A DNA stretch of 48,426 bases from Alistipes sp. Its GTDB lineage: Bacteria > Bacteroidota > Bacteroidia > Bacteroidales > Rikenellaceae. The notes beneath the pieces were generated by a model, which was not told where the DNA came from, did not search any database, and was given only the letters and a program-made list of their open reading frames with translations. The translations under genes were made by a program, and so were the position numbers. Shown in pieces: positions 35,775 through 44,627 of the stretch (position 1 is its first letter; every line of letters starts with the position of its first letter). The DNA lies in contig JAGBIC010000043.1 in NCBI GenBank assembly GCA_017935185.1, positions 1 to 48,426 on the forward strand, in the 5' to 3' direction.

Positions 35775-36623
35775 TTATCCAATTTGTATATTCATGCTTA
35801 TATCCATAGCCTTTACCGTGTGGGTCAAAGCACCAACGCTGATGAAATCGACACCTGTGGCTGCAACCTCTTTAAGGCGAGGAATATTCATATTTCCAGA
35901 AGCCTCGGTCTTGATATCTTTGCCAGAGGCTTTGATGATAGCCGATGCTTCGCTCATGGTCTCGTTGCTCATATTGTCAAACATTATGATATCAGCTCCG
36001 GCTGCTATGGCCTCTCGTACTTCGTCGAGATTTGTTGTCTCTACTTCAATCTTAATGCCGCAATCGATTCGGCTGCGCACCTGTTCAACAGCTTTGGTGA
36101 TACCGCCGGCCATCTTGATGTGGTTGTCCTTAATCATAGCCATGTCGTAAAGTCCCATGCGGTGGTTGGTGCCTCCGCCATGTTTTACAGCCAATTTGTC
36201 AAGAACGCGCAGGCCTGGAGCAGTCTTGCGGGTATCAAGCAATTGTGTGTTGCTGTCGGCAAGCTCCTTTACATATTTTGCAGTCTCGGTAGCAATACCG
36301 CACATACGCTGAAAAATGTTCAATGACAATCTTTCACCGCGCAGCAGGGTTGGGTAGGTAGCTTCGATCTTTACAATAACATCACCCTTCTGAACATGGT
36401 CGCCATCTTTGAAATATGGTGTAAAGATGACATCTTTCTGAAAACGGTCATATACCATCTTGACAATCTCTAAGCCTGAAATAACGCCCTCTTGCTTGGC
36501 TGTCATCGTGGCTGTGGCGTGTAGTGACTCGGGAATGATTGAGTCGGTGGTGATATCGCCGGTATTGATATCCTCCTCAATGCCGAGATCAATAAGCTTG
36601 TTAATTAAATTTTCGTATTGCAT
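35775..36623 (-). CDS. nadC: Nicotinate-nucleotide diphosphorylase (carboxylating)
   Basis: 282 residues from the ATG at 36623. A longer form from 36653 would overlap nadB by 23 bases and adds ten residues that look non-native. Converts quinolinate and PRPP to nicotinate mononucleotide. The hallmark is LDTRKTAPGLRVLDKLAVKHGG followed by GTNHRMGL; IKIEVETTNLDEV and FDNMS are also typical. Gap of 7 bases to nadB and 10 to nadA. Confidence 0.96.
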   Translation of the reverse strand: MQYENLINKLIDLGIEEDINTGDITTDSIIPESLHATATMTAKQEGVISGLEIVKMVYDRFQKDVIFTPYFKDGDHVQKGDVIVKIEATYPTLLRGERLSLNIFQRMCGIATETAKYVKELADSNTQLLDTRKTAPGLRVLDKLAVKHGGGTNHRMGLYDMAMIKDNHIKMAGGITKAVEQVRSRIDCGIKIEVETTNLDEVREAIAAGADIIMFDNMSNETMSEASAIIKASGKDIKTEASGNMNIPRLKEVAATGVDFISVGALTHTVKAMDISMNIQIG

Positions 36624-36630
36624 ATATTGC

Positions 36631-38247
36631 TTAAAAGTTAAAATAATCAACATTTACGGGTGCTGTAGCCACCTCTTTGCCTTTTTGTTGAACCGAGTGA
36701 ACGGCATACGTTTCGTCGGCGCAGGGGAAATCCTCACGATAGTGACCTCCGCGACTCTCGCGTCGCATAAGTGCTGGTGTCATAATCAATGACGCTACGG
36801 TGAGCAGACGTTTTGACGCTTCGTTGTAGAACTCTTTGCCGCAACCATCTGTTTTACGCTCCAAATCTTTGCTTAGTGCTTCGATTTTTGACAGACCCTC
36901 TTTCAGCCCCTCTTCGCAGCGTATAATGCCGGCGTAGGTGTTCATTATTTTTGAAACTTCTGCCTTGAGCTCGGTATAGGTTGTTTTGTTATTTTCGTTT
37001 ATGCTGAAAACCTTGTCAAAGTGGGGAGTGATATCATGGCCTCCTACCTTAACAGAGTCCTCTACTGCTCGATTTGCAAATACCAGACATTCGATAAGAG
37101 AGTTTGATGCTAAACGGTTGGCGCCCATAATACCCGTTGCAGCTATCTCGCCGCATACATAAAGCCTGTTTATATCGCTGCGGCCATTCTGATTGGAGGC
37201 AACTCCACCCACAGTATAATGAGAAGCCGGAGCTACGGGGATAGCCTGAGTGAGGTCGTATCCATGCTCTTTACACATGGCATAGATGCCCGGGAAACGC
37301 TTTTTAATGCTCTCACTGTTGAGATGTTTGAGAGATAGCGTAACGTGTGGCATGTTATCCTTCTGCATCTGCTTATATATCGAGCGAGCCACAATATCTC
37401 GGGGTGCAAGCTCTGCCAATTCGTGGATAGGCACCATAAATCTCTTGCCATCTTTGCCAAGCAGGTGGGCCCCTTCGCCACGAACAGCCTCGCTAATCAA
37501 TATCGCTTTAGCCGATTCCTGATATAGGGCCGATGGGTGGAATTGAATAAATTCCATGTCGACAATACGACATCCTGCATTGTAAGCGATTGCCAATCCG
37601 TCGCCAACGGTTGTCTCGGGGTTGGTCGTGCGGGCATAGATGGCTGACGTTCCACCCGAAGTGAGAAAGATGTGGTCGGCGTAAAGCAATGTCTCAGAGC
37701 CCTCTTTGTCTGAATTGTCACACAATTTGTCATTTGTGCTCCAGCATCTGACTCCGTAGCATGTTTGATTTTTTATGAGTAAATCAAGCAGGGTGGTATT
37801 CTCAAAAATGGTGATATTCTCCCGCTCAACAACCTTTGATATTACAAATTCTGTAATCCACTTTCCTGTGGAATCGCCACCGGCATGGAGTATGCGACGT
37901 TTGTGGTGGCCGCCCTCCAAGCCCAATGCCAATGCACCTCCTTCAGTGTCGAATTTCATGCCGTCGGCAATGATTTCGGCAATTCTGTCGGGGCCGTCGT
38001 TTACGAGTATATCTACTGCGCTGTCTTCGCAAAGACCGCGGCCGGCTATCAATGTGTCTGATTTGTGAATTTCGGGGTCGTCATCACATGCTGTTACCAC
38101 GGCGATACCGCCCTGAGCATTGAAAGAGTTACTCTCTCGTAGAAACGACTTGGTTACGACGGCAACCGAGCCTTTGAATGATGCTTTGTATGCCGCATAC
38201 AATCCTGCAAGTCCGCTACCTACGATTATATAATCAAATTTATGCAT
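36631..38247 (-). CDS. nadB: L-aspartate oxidase
   Basis: 538 residues from the ATG at 38247; the open frame extends upstream but lacks the conserved start. FAD flavoprotein that oxidises aspartate to iminoaspartate, the substrate of NadA. The dinucleotide-binding motif IIVGSGLAGLYAAYKAS is at residues 6-22. TKSFLRESNSFNAQGGIA and FLTSGGTSAIYARTTNP are characteristic, with SRGGHYREDFP near the C-terminus. First gene of a compact nadB-nadC-nadA-fprA-rpiB-ATPase unit. Confidence 0.95.
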   Translation of the reverse strand: MHKFDYIIVGSGLAGLYAAYKASFKGSVAVVTKSFLRESNSFNAQGGIAVVTACDDDPEIHKSDTLIAGRGLCEDSAVDILVNDGPDRIAEIIADGMKFDTEGGALALGLEGGHHKRRILHAGGDSTGKWITEFVISKVVERENITIFENTTLLDLLIKNQTCYGVRCWSTNDKLCDNSDKEGSETLLYADHIFLTSGGTSAIYARTTNPETTVGDGLAIAYNAGCRIVDMEFIQFHPSALYQESAKAILISEAVRGEGAHLLGKDGKRFMVPIHELAELAPRDIVARSIYKQMQKDNMPHVTLSLKHLNSESIKKRFPGIYAMCKEHGYDLTQAIPVAPASHYTVGGVASNQNGRSDINRLYVCGEIAATGIMGANRLASNSLIECLVFANRAVEDSVKVGGHDITPHFDKVFSINENNKTTYTELKAEVSKIMNTYAGIIRCEEGLKEGLSKIEALSKDLERKTDGCGKEFYNEASKRLLTVASLIMTPALMRRESRGGHYREDFPCADETYAVHSVQQKGKEVATAPVNVDYFNF

Positions 38248-38271
38248 CTTCAAATAAGGTATATAATAGTG

Positions 38272-38279
38272 CAAAATTA
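38272..38279 (-). promoter_or_regulatory. -7 box of the nadB operon
   Basis: On the minus strand the bases read TAATTTTG, matching TAnnTTTG, 25 bases upstream of the nadB ATG. The nearest TTTG upstream is 16 bases away, shorter than usual, so the -33 element is uncertain. Confidence 0.5.
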
Positions 38280-38374
38280 CCAAAAAAAGTCTAAACAAAG
38301 TAAATAATGGCAAATAAAAATATGGCTGTGCTTAAATTTTGAATCGTTTTGTGGTGAAAGTTGTGTAAAATGAA

Positions 38375-38404
38375 ACAATCCAAGCCTTATATGGCTCGGA
38401 TTGT
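38375..38404 (-). terminator. Probable typA terminator
   Basis: ACAATCC (38375-38381) pairs with GGATTGT (38398-38404), and AGCC (38383-38386) with GGCT (38393-38396), with one internal mismatch. It lies 25 bases past the typA stop on the minus strand and is followed there by TTTCATTTT. Confidence 0.7.
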
Positions 38405-38428
38405 CTCTATTGTGATTGCTAAATTTAA

Positions 38429-40234
38429 CTATTCCTGTTTGGCGGCACGTTTGCGATCCACTTCGTTTAGGAGAATCTTACGCAGACGCATTGCTTTGGG
38501 TGTAACCTCAACATATTCATCAGCCTTGATGTATTCCAAAGCCTCCTCAAGTGAGAATACTTTTGGAGGAACAATTACCGCTTTGTCGTCAGCTCCAGAT
38601 GCGCGCATGTTGGTCAGCTGTTTGGCTTTGGTTACATTTATTGTGATGTCGCCCGAACGTGTACTCTCGCCAACAACCTGCCCGCAGTAGACTTCATCCA
38701 TCGGAGAGATGAAGAAACGACCTCTATCCTGCAATTTGTCGATAGAGTATGCATAGGCGGTTCCTGTCTCTGATGCTATGAGTGAGCCGTTTGTGCGCAT
38801 CTCAATATCGCCCATCCATGGCTCAAAATCCTTCAGACGGTGTGTCATGATGGCCTCGCCAGCTGTGGCTGTAAGCATATTTGAACGCAGACCAATGATT
38901 CCTCTTGAGGGCACGACAAACTCCAGGCGTGTGCGCTCACCGTCAGACTCCATATTGGTGAGAACGCCTTTGCGCTTTGTTACCATCTCGATTACCGTGC
39001 CGGCGACTTCGTCGGGACAATCTACTGTCATCTCCTCGACAGGTTCATGCTTAACTCCGTCAATCTCTTTTATGATAACCTTGGGCTGGCCAACCTGCAA
39101 TTCATAGCCCTCGCGGCGCATCGTCTCAATAAGTACTGACAGATGTAATACTCCGCGGCCGTATACCACAAATGAGTCAGCATTCTGTCCGGGCTCAACT
39201 CTCAAAGCGAGGTTGCGCTCCAACTCGCGCTCCAGACGCTCCTTGAGGTGGCGTGATGTTACATACTTGCCGTCACGACCGAAGAAGGGTGAATTGTTGA
39301 TTGTAAAGAGCATCGACATGGTGGGCTCGTCAATGGCGATGGGTGGTAGCGGCTCGGGATTCTCGAAGTCGCAGATAGTGTCGCCAATCTCAAAGCCTTC
39401 GATACCTACTATTGCACAAATCTCGCCACATTCAACCTTATCGACTTTTGCCTTGCCAAGGCCGTCGAATACCATCAACTCCTTGATGCGGGTCTTGATT
39501 TTGGTCTCGCCGTCACGTTTTGCCAGAGTGACATTTTGTCCGGCGTGCAACTCTCCACGAGTAAGCTTGCCCACGGCGATACGACCAACGTAAGGTGAGT
39601 ATTCAAGTGATGTGATTAACATCTGGGGTGTGCCTTCCACATTTTCAGGAGCAGGAATTTCGTCGATTATTGCATCGAGTAGCGGTGCGATAGAATCGGT
39701 GGGCTCATTCCACAGATGTGACATCCATCCCTGCTTTGCCGAACCATATATGGTTGTGTAGTCGAGCTGTTCCTCGGTGGCGTTAAGCGAAAACATCAGG
39801 TCGAAAACCTGCTCGTTGACCACCTCGGGACGACAATTTGGTTTGTCGACTTTGTTAACCACAACTATGGGTTTCTTACCCAGTGATAAGGCTTTTTGTA
39901 GTACGAAGCGTGTTTGTGGCATGGTACCCTCAAAGGCATCTACAAGCAGTAAGACACCGTCACACATGTTCAGCACGCGCTCGACCTCTCCGCCAAAGTC
40001 GGCGTGACCCGGGGTGTCAATAATGTTGATTTTGAAATCCTTATATCTGACAGAAACGTTTTTTGACAATATGGTTATACCTCGCTCTCGCTCAAGGTCG
40101 TTGTTATCCATAATCAAATCTCCCGTATTGGTGTCGGAGCGCAACAAGTGTCCGGCAACAATCATTTTATCCACGAGGGTGGTTTTACCATGATCCACAT
40201 GGGCAATAATGGCAATGTTGCGTAGTTTTTGCAT
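38429..40234 (-). CDS. typA: Translational GTPase TypA/BipA
   Basis: 601 residues, the usual length. EF-G-like GTPase that binds ribosomes under stress and low temperature. G1 AHVDHGKTT is at residues 11-19, G2 and G3 include RERGITI and DTPGHADFG, and G4 is VNKVDKPN. The C-terminal BipA-specific domain ([21 protein letters not shown]) is present. It is divergent from aroB, with its own -7 box. Confidence 0.97.
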   Translation of the reverse strand: MQKLRNIAIIAHVDHGKTTLVDKMIVAGHLLRSDTNTGDLIMDNNDLERERGITILSKNVSVRYKDFKINIIDTPGHADFGGEVERVLNMCDGVLLLVDAFEGTMPQTRFVLQKALSLGKKPIVVVNKVDKPNCRPEVVNEQVFDLMFSLNATEEQLDYTTIYGSAKQGWMSHLWNEPTDSIAPLLDAIIDEIPAPENVEGTPQMLITSLEYSPYVGRIAVGKLTRGELHAGQNVTLAKRDGETKIKTRIKELMVFDGLGKAKVDKVECGEICAIVGIEGFEIGDTICDFENPEPLPPIAIDEPTMSMLFTINNSPFFGRDGKYVTSRHLKERLERELERNLALRVEPGQNADSFVVYGRGVLHLSVLIETMRREGYELQVGQPKVIIKEIDGVKHEPVEEMTVDCPDEVAGTVIEMVTKRKGVLTNMESDGERTRLEFVVPSRGIIGLRSNMLTATAGEAIMTHRLKDFEPWMGDIEMRTNGSLIASETGTAYAYSIDKLQDRGRFFISPMDEVYCGQVVGESTRSGDITINVTKAKQLTNMRASGADDKAVIVPPKVFSLEEALEYIKADEYVEVTPKAMRLRKILLNEVDRKRAAKQE

Positions 40235-40254
40235 AGTAATTGAAATTATTCGCG

Positions 40255-40262
40255 CAAAGTTA
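40255..40262 (-). promoter_or_regulatory. -7 box of typA
   Basis: The minus strand reads TAACTTTG, matching TAnnTTTG, 20 bases before the typA ATG at 40234. No clear -33 TTTG is seen. The leader would be about 14 bases. Confidence 0.5.
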
Positions 40263-40283
40263 ATAAAATTAGTTAAAATGTGC

Positions 40284-40291
40284 TATTTTTG
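40284..40291 (+). promoter_or_regulatory. -7 box of aroB
   Basis: TATTTTTG matches TAnnTTTG and lies 25 bases before the aroB ATG at 40317. The position supports the 40317 start over an upstream ATG at 40209, which lies before the promoter and inside typA. Confidence 0.55.
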
Positions 40292-40316
40292 CTCTGCAAT
40301 TCAAGGGTTAGTTACT

Positions 40317-41330
40317 ATGGATTATAGTATCAAGATAAAAGATTATAGTGAAATTTTTGTTGGTAGCGTTGGTGAACTTTTGCCTCGCCTATTGCCAAAG
40401 CGCAGAGTGGTTGTCGTATCGGATACCAATCTTGACCGCTATTACCATTCGCTGATAAATCGTTTTGATCATATCCTGATAGGTTTGGGGGAGACAAGCA
40501 AAACACTTCAGACCCTCGATATGATATATCGCCGATTTATAGAGTTGGGTGTCGATCGTTCGACATTTATTCTTGGCATTGGTGGTGGTATTGTAACCGA
40601 TGTTGCAGGCTTTGCGGCTTCGACTTATATGCGAGGCCTGGAGTTCGGTTTTATATCAACATCATTGCTTGGGCAGGTTGATGCCAGCGTAGGAGGGAAG
40701 AATGGCGTAAATGTCGATGGATATAAAAATATGGTCGGCACTTTCACCCAGCCGAGATTTGTTATTTGTGATGTGAATATGCTCTCCACTCTTTCGTTGC
40801 GTGAGTTCCGCTCAGGTCTGGCTGAGGTGATTAAGTCGGGTGTAATTGCCGATGGTGAGCTTGTTGCAATGTTGGAACAGGCGGATTTTGCTACATTGCA
40901 ACATAATACCGAACTGTTGCAAGAGATGGTCTACCGAGCCATTAAGGTTAAGGCCGATATTGTTGAACGGGATGAGCGAGAGTCGGGTGATCGTCGAAAA
41001 TTGAATCTTGGTCACACATTGGCACATGCTATCGAGAAATCTTCCTCTAAAATGAATCATGGCGAGGCGGTTGCTGTGGGCATGAAATATATCACCGATG
41101 CAGCAATGCGGAAGGGCGTGTTGTCGGAATTTGATAAGGATAGAATTGTGGGCCTTATCGAGCGAGCCGGATTCGTGCTTGAGCCCCCTGTCGAGATGCG
41201 TCGAGTGCTTAAGTCGGTTTCGAAAGATAAAAAGAGCGAGGGCGATTATATCCATGTGGTATTGCCCGAGGCGATTGGCTCGTGTCGTGTCGAGAAGATG
41301 CCGCTTGAGGAGTTTAAGAATATGTTTTAG
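40317..41330 (+). CDS. aroB: 3-dehydroquinate synthase
   Basis: 337 residues. NAD-dependent cyclisation of DAHP, the second step of the shikimate pathway. The NAD-binding segment GIGGGIVTDVAGFAASTYMRG is near residues 84-104. Metal ligands are in LAEVIKSGVI (Glu), LNLGHTLAHAIE (His) and MNHGEAVAVGM (His). KNGVNVDGYKNMVGTF is also characteristic. The shorter start at 40317 places the protein after its own -7 box. Followed by a strong terminator. Confidence 0.95.
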   Translation: MDYSIKIKDYSEIFVGSVGELLPRLLPKRRVVVVSDTNLDRYYHSLINRFDHILIGLGETSKTLQTLDMIYRRFIELGVDRSTFILGIGGGIVTDVAGFAASTYMRGLEFGFISTSLLGQVDASVGGKNGVNVDGYKNMVGTFTQPRFVICDVNMLSTLSLREFRSGLAEVIKSGVIADGELVAMLEQADFATLQHNTELLQEMVYRAIKVKADIVERDERESGDRRKLNLGHTLAHAIEKSSSKMNHGEAVAVGMKYITDAAMRKGVLSEFDKDRIVGLIERAGFVLEPPVEMRRVLKSVSKDKKSEGDYIHVVLPEAIGSCRVEKMPLEEFKNMF

Positions 41331-41346
41331 TGAAGCCCATATATTT

Positions 41347-41383
41347 AAAAAATCCCCACAGGTTGCCCTGCGGGGATTTTTTT
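41347..41383. terminator. Bidirectional terminator between aroB and the isomerase gene
   Basis: AAAAAATCCCC (41347-41357) pairs with GGGGATTTTTT (41372-41382), and CAGG (41359-41362) with CCTG (41367-41370) inside, with one mismatch. A- and T-runs on both sides make it usable by the convergent genes aroB and the sugar isomerase. Confidence 0.9.
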
Positions 41384-41396
41384 ATGGGATACGCAT

Positions 41397-42392
41397 TTAT
41401 TCCTTTATGAAGGCTGCATCAAAAGCAATATTCGAAGGCTCGAAATCGATATGCTTTACATACTTCAGAGATTCAGCCGCGCCGCTCTCTCGATTCATTC
41501 CGCTGTCTTCCCACTCTACCGAGAGCGGGCCGTTGTATCCGATGCGGTTTAGCTCACGAATAATCTCTTCGAATTTGATTTTTCCGCGACCTATGCTTCT
41601 GAAGTCCCAATAGCGATCCTGATGGCCGAAGGGGAGGTGGCCACCAAATACACCACCCTTGGTCGGGGTGTCGCTCCACCAAACATCCTTGCAGTGAACA
41701 TGGAATATACGGTCGGCGAATGTTCTGATGAAGGCCAGATAGTCAACGCCCTGATAGCCCATGTGGCTGGGGTCGAAGTTGAATCCGAATGCGGGGTGGT
41801 AATCGAGAGCCTTCAACAACATCTCGGCAGAGGCGATGTCAAAAGCTATTTCGGTTGGATGTACCTCGAGAGCAAAACGTACACCCATCTCCTGATAACT
41901 ATCCAAGATGGGCTTCATCCTTCTTGCTACCTCCTTGAAGCCGTCACTAATCATTTCGGGAGGTACGGGCGGGTATGAGTAGAGTAGATGCCATATCGGG
42001 CTGCCTGTAAAACCGATTACCGTCTTTACACCCAGCATGGCGGCCGCCTTACCCGTTTTAATCATCTCCTCGGCAGCTCTTTGGCGTACGCCCTCGGGGT
42101 CGCCATCGCCCCAGATGTGGGCAGGAAGAATACCCTTATGTCTGATATCAATAGGATCGCATACGCACTGCCCTACAGCGTGGTTGGATACGCCGTATAA
42201 TGCGAGATTGTATTTTTTGAGTGTTCCCAACAATTCGTCGCAATACTCTTGAGAGAGCTTGTCCAGATTCAGATGATTGTCATTGCATGCAATCTCTATT
42301 CCGTCATATCCCCAATCCTTGATTTTTGCACATAGTGTTTCTAATGGAATATCTCCATATTGTGCTGTAAATAATAAGACTTGACGTGCCAT
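41397..42392 (-). CDS. Sugar phosphate isomerase/epimerase family protein
   Basis: 331 residues, a xylose-isomerase-like TIM barrel. Expected metal ligands lie in FALEVHPTEIAFD (Glu), FNFDPSHMGYQG (Asp and His), IFHVHCKDVWW (His) and LSVEWEDSGM (Glu). The N-terminus (LLFTAQYGDIPLETLC) has no signal peptide, so it is cytoplasmic. Substrate is unknown; relatives include inositol and tagatose catabolism enzymes. Single-gene unit. Confidence 0.85.
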   Translation of the reverse strand: MARQVLLFTAQYGDIPLETLCAKIKDWGYDGIEIACNDNHLNLDKLSQEYCDELLGTLKKYNLALYGVSNHAVGQCVCDPIDIRHKGILPAHIWGDGDPEGVRQRAAEEMIKTGKAAAMLGVKTVIGFTGSPIWHLLYSYPPVPPEMISDGFKEVARRMKPILDSYQEMGVRFALEVHPTEIAFDIASAEMLLKALDYHPAFGFNFDPSHMGYQGVDYLAFIRTFADRIFHVHCKDVWWSDTPTKGGVFGGHLPFGHQDRYWDFRSIGRGKIKFEEIIRELNRIGYNGPLSVEWEDSGMNRESGAAESLKYVKHIDFEPSNIAFDAAFIKE

Positions 42393-42443
42393 TGATTTTG
42401 AGTTTTAGGTGTATTATTAAGTTTGAAATTTTTAGTTCTCCTA

Positions 42444-42451
42444 CAAATATA
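42444..42451 (-). promoter_or_regulatory. -7 box of the isomerase/epimerase gene
   Basis: The minus strand reads TATATTTG, an exact TAnnTTTG match, 51 bases upstream of the ATG at 42392. No -33 TTTG is evident. Confidence 0.5.
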
Positions 42452-42629
42452 AACATTTTTTTCGTTTTCGGTATATAATTATCAGCAAATGTTTGTTGAT
42501 TCTTATTTGATAATGGTTTGTAGTATGGTAAAGGAAATGATAGGCGAGGCGTATATTACCTGCAATCTGGCAGTGAAATTGTTATATTTATAAAATTTTG
42601 GATGTGCTTTGACAGAAAAAGTGAATAAG

Positions 42630-42662
42630 TTTGTTTTTCTGCTCTCGGTTTTCGTATATTTG
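42630..42662 (+). promoter_or_regulatory. Promoter of the symporter gene
   Basis: TTTG (42630-42633) and TATATTTG (42655-42662) are spaced by 21 bases. The transcription start would be near 42669. This rules out the ATG at 42666 and favours the ATG at 42690. Confidence 0.72.
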
Positions 42663-42689
42663 TAGATGTCAAATAAATTTATTGCAATG

Positions 42690-43859
42690 AAAAACTTCTT
42701 TCGTAATACGATAGTGCAACTGCTGATAGCGGTAATTGTCGGCATATTGGTGGGAGTGTTTATAGATGGCGCGCCCTTGTCGGTTATCGTCAGTCTGAAA
42801 CATATAAGCGGACAAATCATCTTTTTTCTTGTGCCGCTGATTATTTTGGGCTTTATTGCCCCCTCGATTGCCCATTTGCGCAGCAATGCCTCGAAGATGT
42901 TGCTGTTTGCATTCGGCATAGCATACCTATCATCTATCGGGGCGTCATTCTTTGGCGCTGCTGTTGGCTATCAGATTATTCCCCACCTAAATATCGCTTC
43001 TGATGCAAATGCATTGAAAGAGCTGCCCGAAAATATGTTGCGAATCGACATCCCGCCAGTGATGAATGTGATGACGGCATTGGTTTTGGCGGTGATGATT
43101 GGGCTGGCCACAGCATGGGTAAAGTCGGATGAATTTTCTCGGTTGCTTGATGCTTTCCAGCAGATGGTATTGGTGCTGGTGAAAAAGATTCTGTTGCCTG
43201 TTCTGCCGATTTTTATCTTTGCTAATTTCTGCATTTTGAGCTATCAGGGTGCTGTGACCAAACAATTGCCTGTGTTTCTTTCGATACTTTTGGTAGTGAT
43301 ATTGTGCCATTATTTATGGCTGGCATTGCTGTATGGCATTGCGGCGATATATTCACGTAAAAACAGTTGGCAGGTGCTGAAGTATTATGGTCCGGCATAT
43401 CTTACCGCATTGGGAACAATGTCGTCGGCTGCGACATTGGGTGTGGCGTTGGATTGTGCCCATAAAAGTCCAATATTGCGCAGAGAGGTTAGTGATGTGA
43501 CCATACCCCTATTTGCTAATATCCATCTATGTGGCTCAATTTTGACCGAAACGGTGTTTGTTATGACTGTGTCGCAGTTGTTGTATGGATCAATGCCCAA
43601 TTTCTTTACATTGACACTGTTTATTCTGATGTTGGGCCTTTTTGCTATTGGCGCACCCGGAGTGCCGGGCGGTACGGTGCTGGCTTCGTTGGGGTTGATT
43701 ATATCTGTTCTTCAGTTTGATGAAATGGGAACAGCCCTATTGCTGACGATATTCGCCCTACAAGATAGCTTTGGAACAGCCTGCAATATCACGGGTGACG
43801 GCGCATTGACGCTGATAACCGACACCTATGAGCAAAGGATGGCCGATTCCGATAAATAA
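42690..43859 (+). CDS. Dicarboxylate/amino acid:cation symporter
   Basis: 389 residues from the ATG at 42690, chosen because the -7 box puts the transcript start after the ATG at 42666. Multi-pass member of the DAACS/SLC1 family. The serine-rich re-entrant loop is TMSSAATLGVALD, and the second loop motif is GAPGVPGGTVLASLG, both diagnostic. FALQDSFGTACNITGDGALTLI near the C-terminus matches the substrate/sodium site region. Substrate (glutamate, aspartate, serine or a dicarboxylate) cannot be told by eye. Convergent with the TauE/SafE gene 20 bases away. Confidence 0.9.
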   Translation, partial: KNFFRNTIVQLLIAVIVGILVGVFIDGAPLSVIVSLKHISGQIIFFLVPLIILGFIAPSIAHLRSNASKMLLFAFGIAYLSSIGASFFGAAVGYQIIPHLNIASDANALKELPENMLRIDIPPVMNVMTALVLAVMIGLATAWVKSDEFSRLLDAFQQMVLVLVKKILLPVLPIFIFANFCILSYQGAVTKQLPVFLSILLVVILCHYLWLALLYGIAAIYSRKNSWQVLKYYGPAYLTALGTMSSAATLGVALDCAHKSPILRREVSDVTIPLFANIHLCGSILTETVFVMTVSQLLYGSMPNFFTLTLFILMLGLFAIGAPGVPGGTVLASLGLIISVLQFDEMGTALLLTIFALQDSFGTACNITGDGALTLITDTYEQRMADSDK

Positions 43860-43879
43860 GAACGTGTTTGCCTTAGGCA

Positions 43880-44623
43880 CTATATCAGCATCATTGCAAC
43901 AGATAGGATTGTGACGATTTGTATAAATCGGCGGAAGGCGCTTTCGGGAAACCTCTTCACAATGCCTATGCCCATCCATGCGCCTATGCCAATGATGGGC
44001 AGCATGGCGAGGTTGAGGGAGAATGTGCCCCAAGAGATGTTATCCCATACAAAAATCTGGAGTGGTACTTTTAGCAGATTTACCACAAGGAAGAACCATG
44101 CATTGATACCGATATACTCCATTTTGTCCTTACGCATCGAGAGCAGATAGACCGACATCACAGGGCCTGCTGCATTGCCAATCATGGTGGTGAAACCTCC
44201 TAGAAGTCCGAATATGGCCGAGTACCACCATTTTTTCATCCATCTGTTCTCCTTGCCGAAAATCTCGCTCCAGATCATTACAGCCAGGGCCATGGCGAGT
44301 GTCCAGCCCATCAGGTGGCGAAACTCTTCGGCGGGAATCAGATTATCCACAACAATGGCGACAAAGAAACCGAGTACGGCAGTTGGCAAGAGTTTTAATA
44401 CTGTCATCCAATCGGCAATACGCTTATAGTATGCCACAGCCATAATATCGGCCATGCAAAGCATGGGGAGGATAATGCCCGTCGACTCCTTTGCGCCGAA
44501 TGCCATTGCCATATATGGTACGGCAAGTAGCATCACTCCTTGTATGCCCGTCTTCGACATGCCGATGCAGAGTGCTGTAAGCGAGAGAATAGTCCACTGA
44601 AATATGGTGAGTGTGTCAATCAT
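43880..44623 (-). CDS. TauE/SafE-family membrane exporter
   Basis: 247 residues with about eight membrane helices. The N-terminal GMSKTGIQGVMLLAVPYMAM and the central GLLGGFTTMIGNAAGPVMSVYLLS match the two halves of the TauE/SafE family, linked to export of sulfite or organosulfur anions. The substrate here is unknown. Starts 4 bases after the lipoprotein gene upstream, so the two are probably co-transcribed. Confidence 0.9.
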   Translation of the reverse strand: MIDTLTIFQWTILSLTALCIGMSKTGIQGVMLLAVPYMAMAFGAKESTGIILPMLCMADIMAVAYYKRIADWMTVLKLLPTAVLGFFVAIVVDNLIPAEEFRHLMGWTLAMALAVMIWSEIFGKENRWMKKWWYSAIFGLLGGFTTMIGNAAGPVMSVYLLSMRKDKMEYIGINAWFFLVVNLLKVPLQIFVWDNISWGTFSLNLAMLPIIGIGAWMGIGIVKRFPESAFRRFIQIVTILSVAMMLI

Positions 44624-44627
44624 GATA

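Noticed and set aside
40209-40316. AroB extended to the ATG at 40209
   Set aside because: The extension overlaps typA on the other strand and lies upstream of the aroB -7 box.
42666-42689. Symporter starting at 42666
   Set aside because: This ATG lies 4 bases after the -7 box and would precede the expected transcript start.
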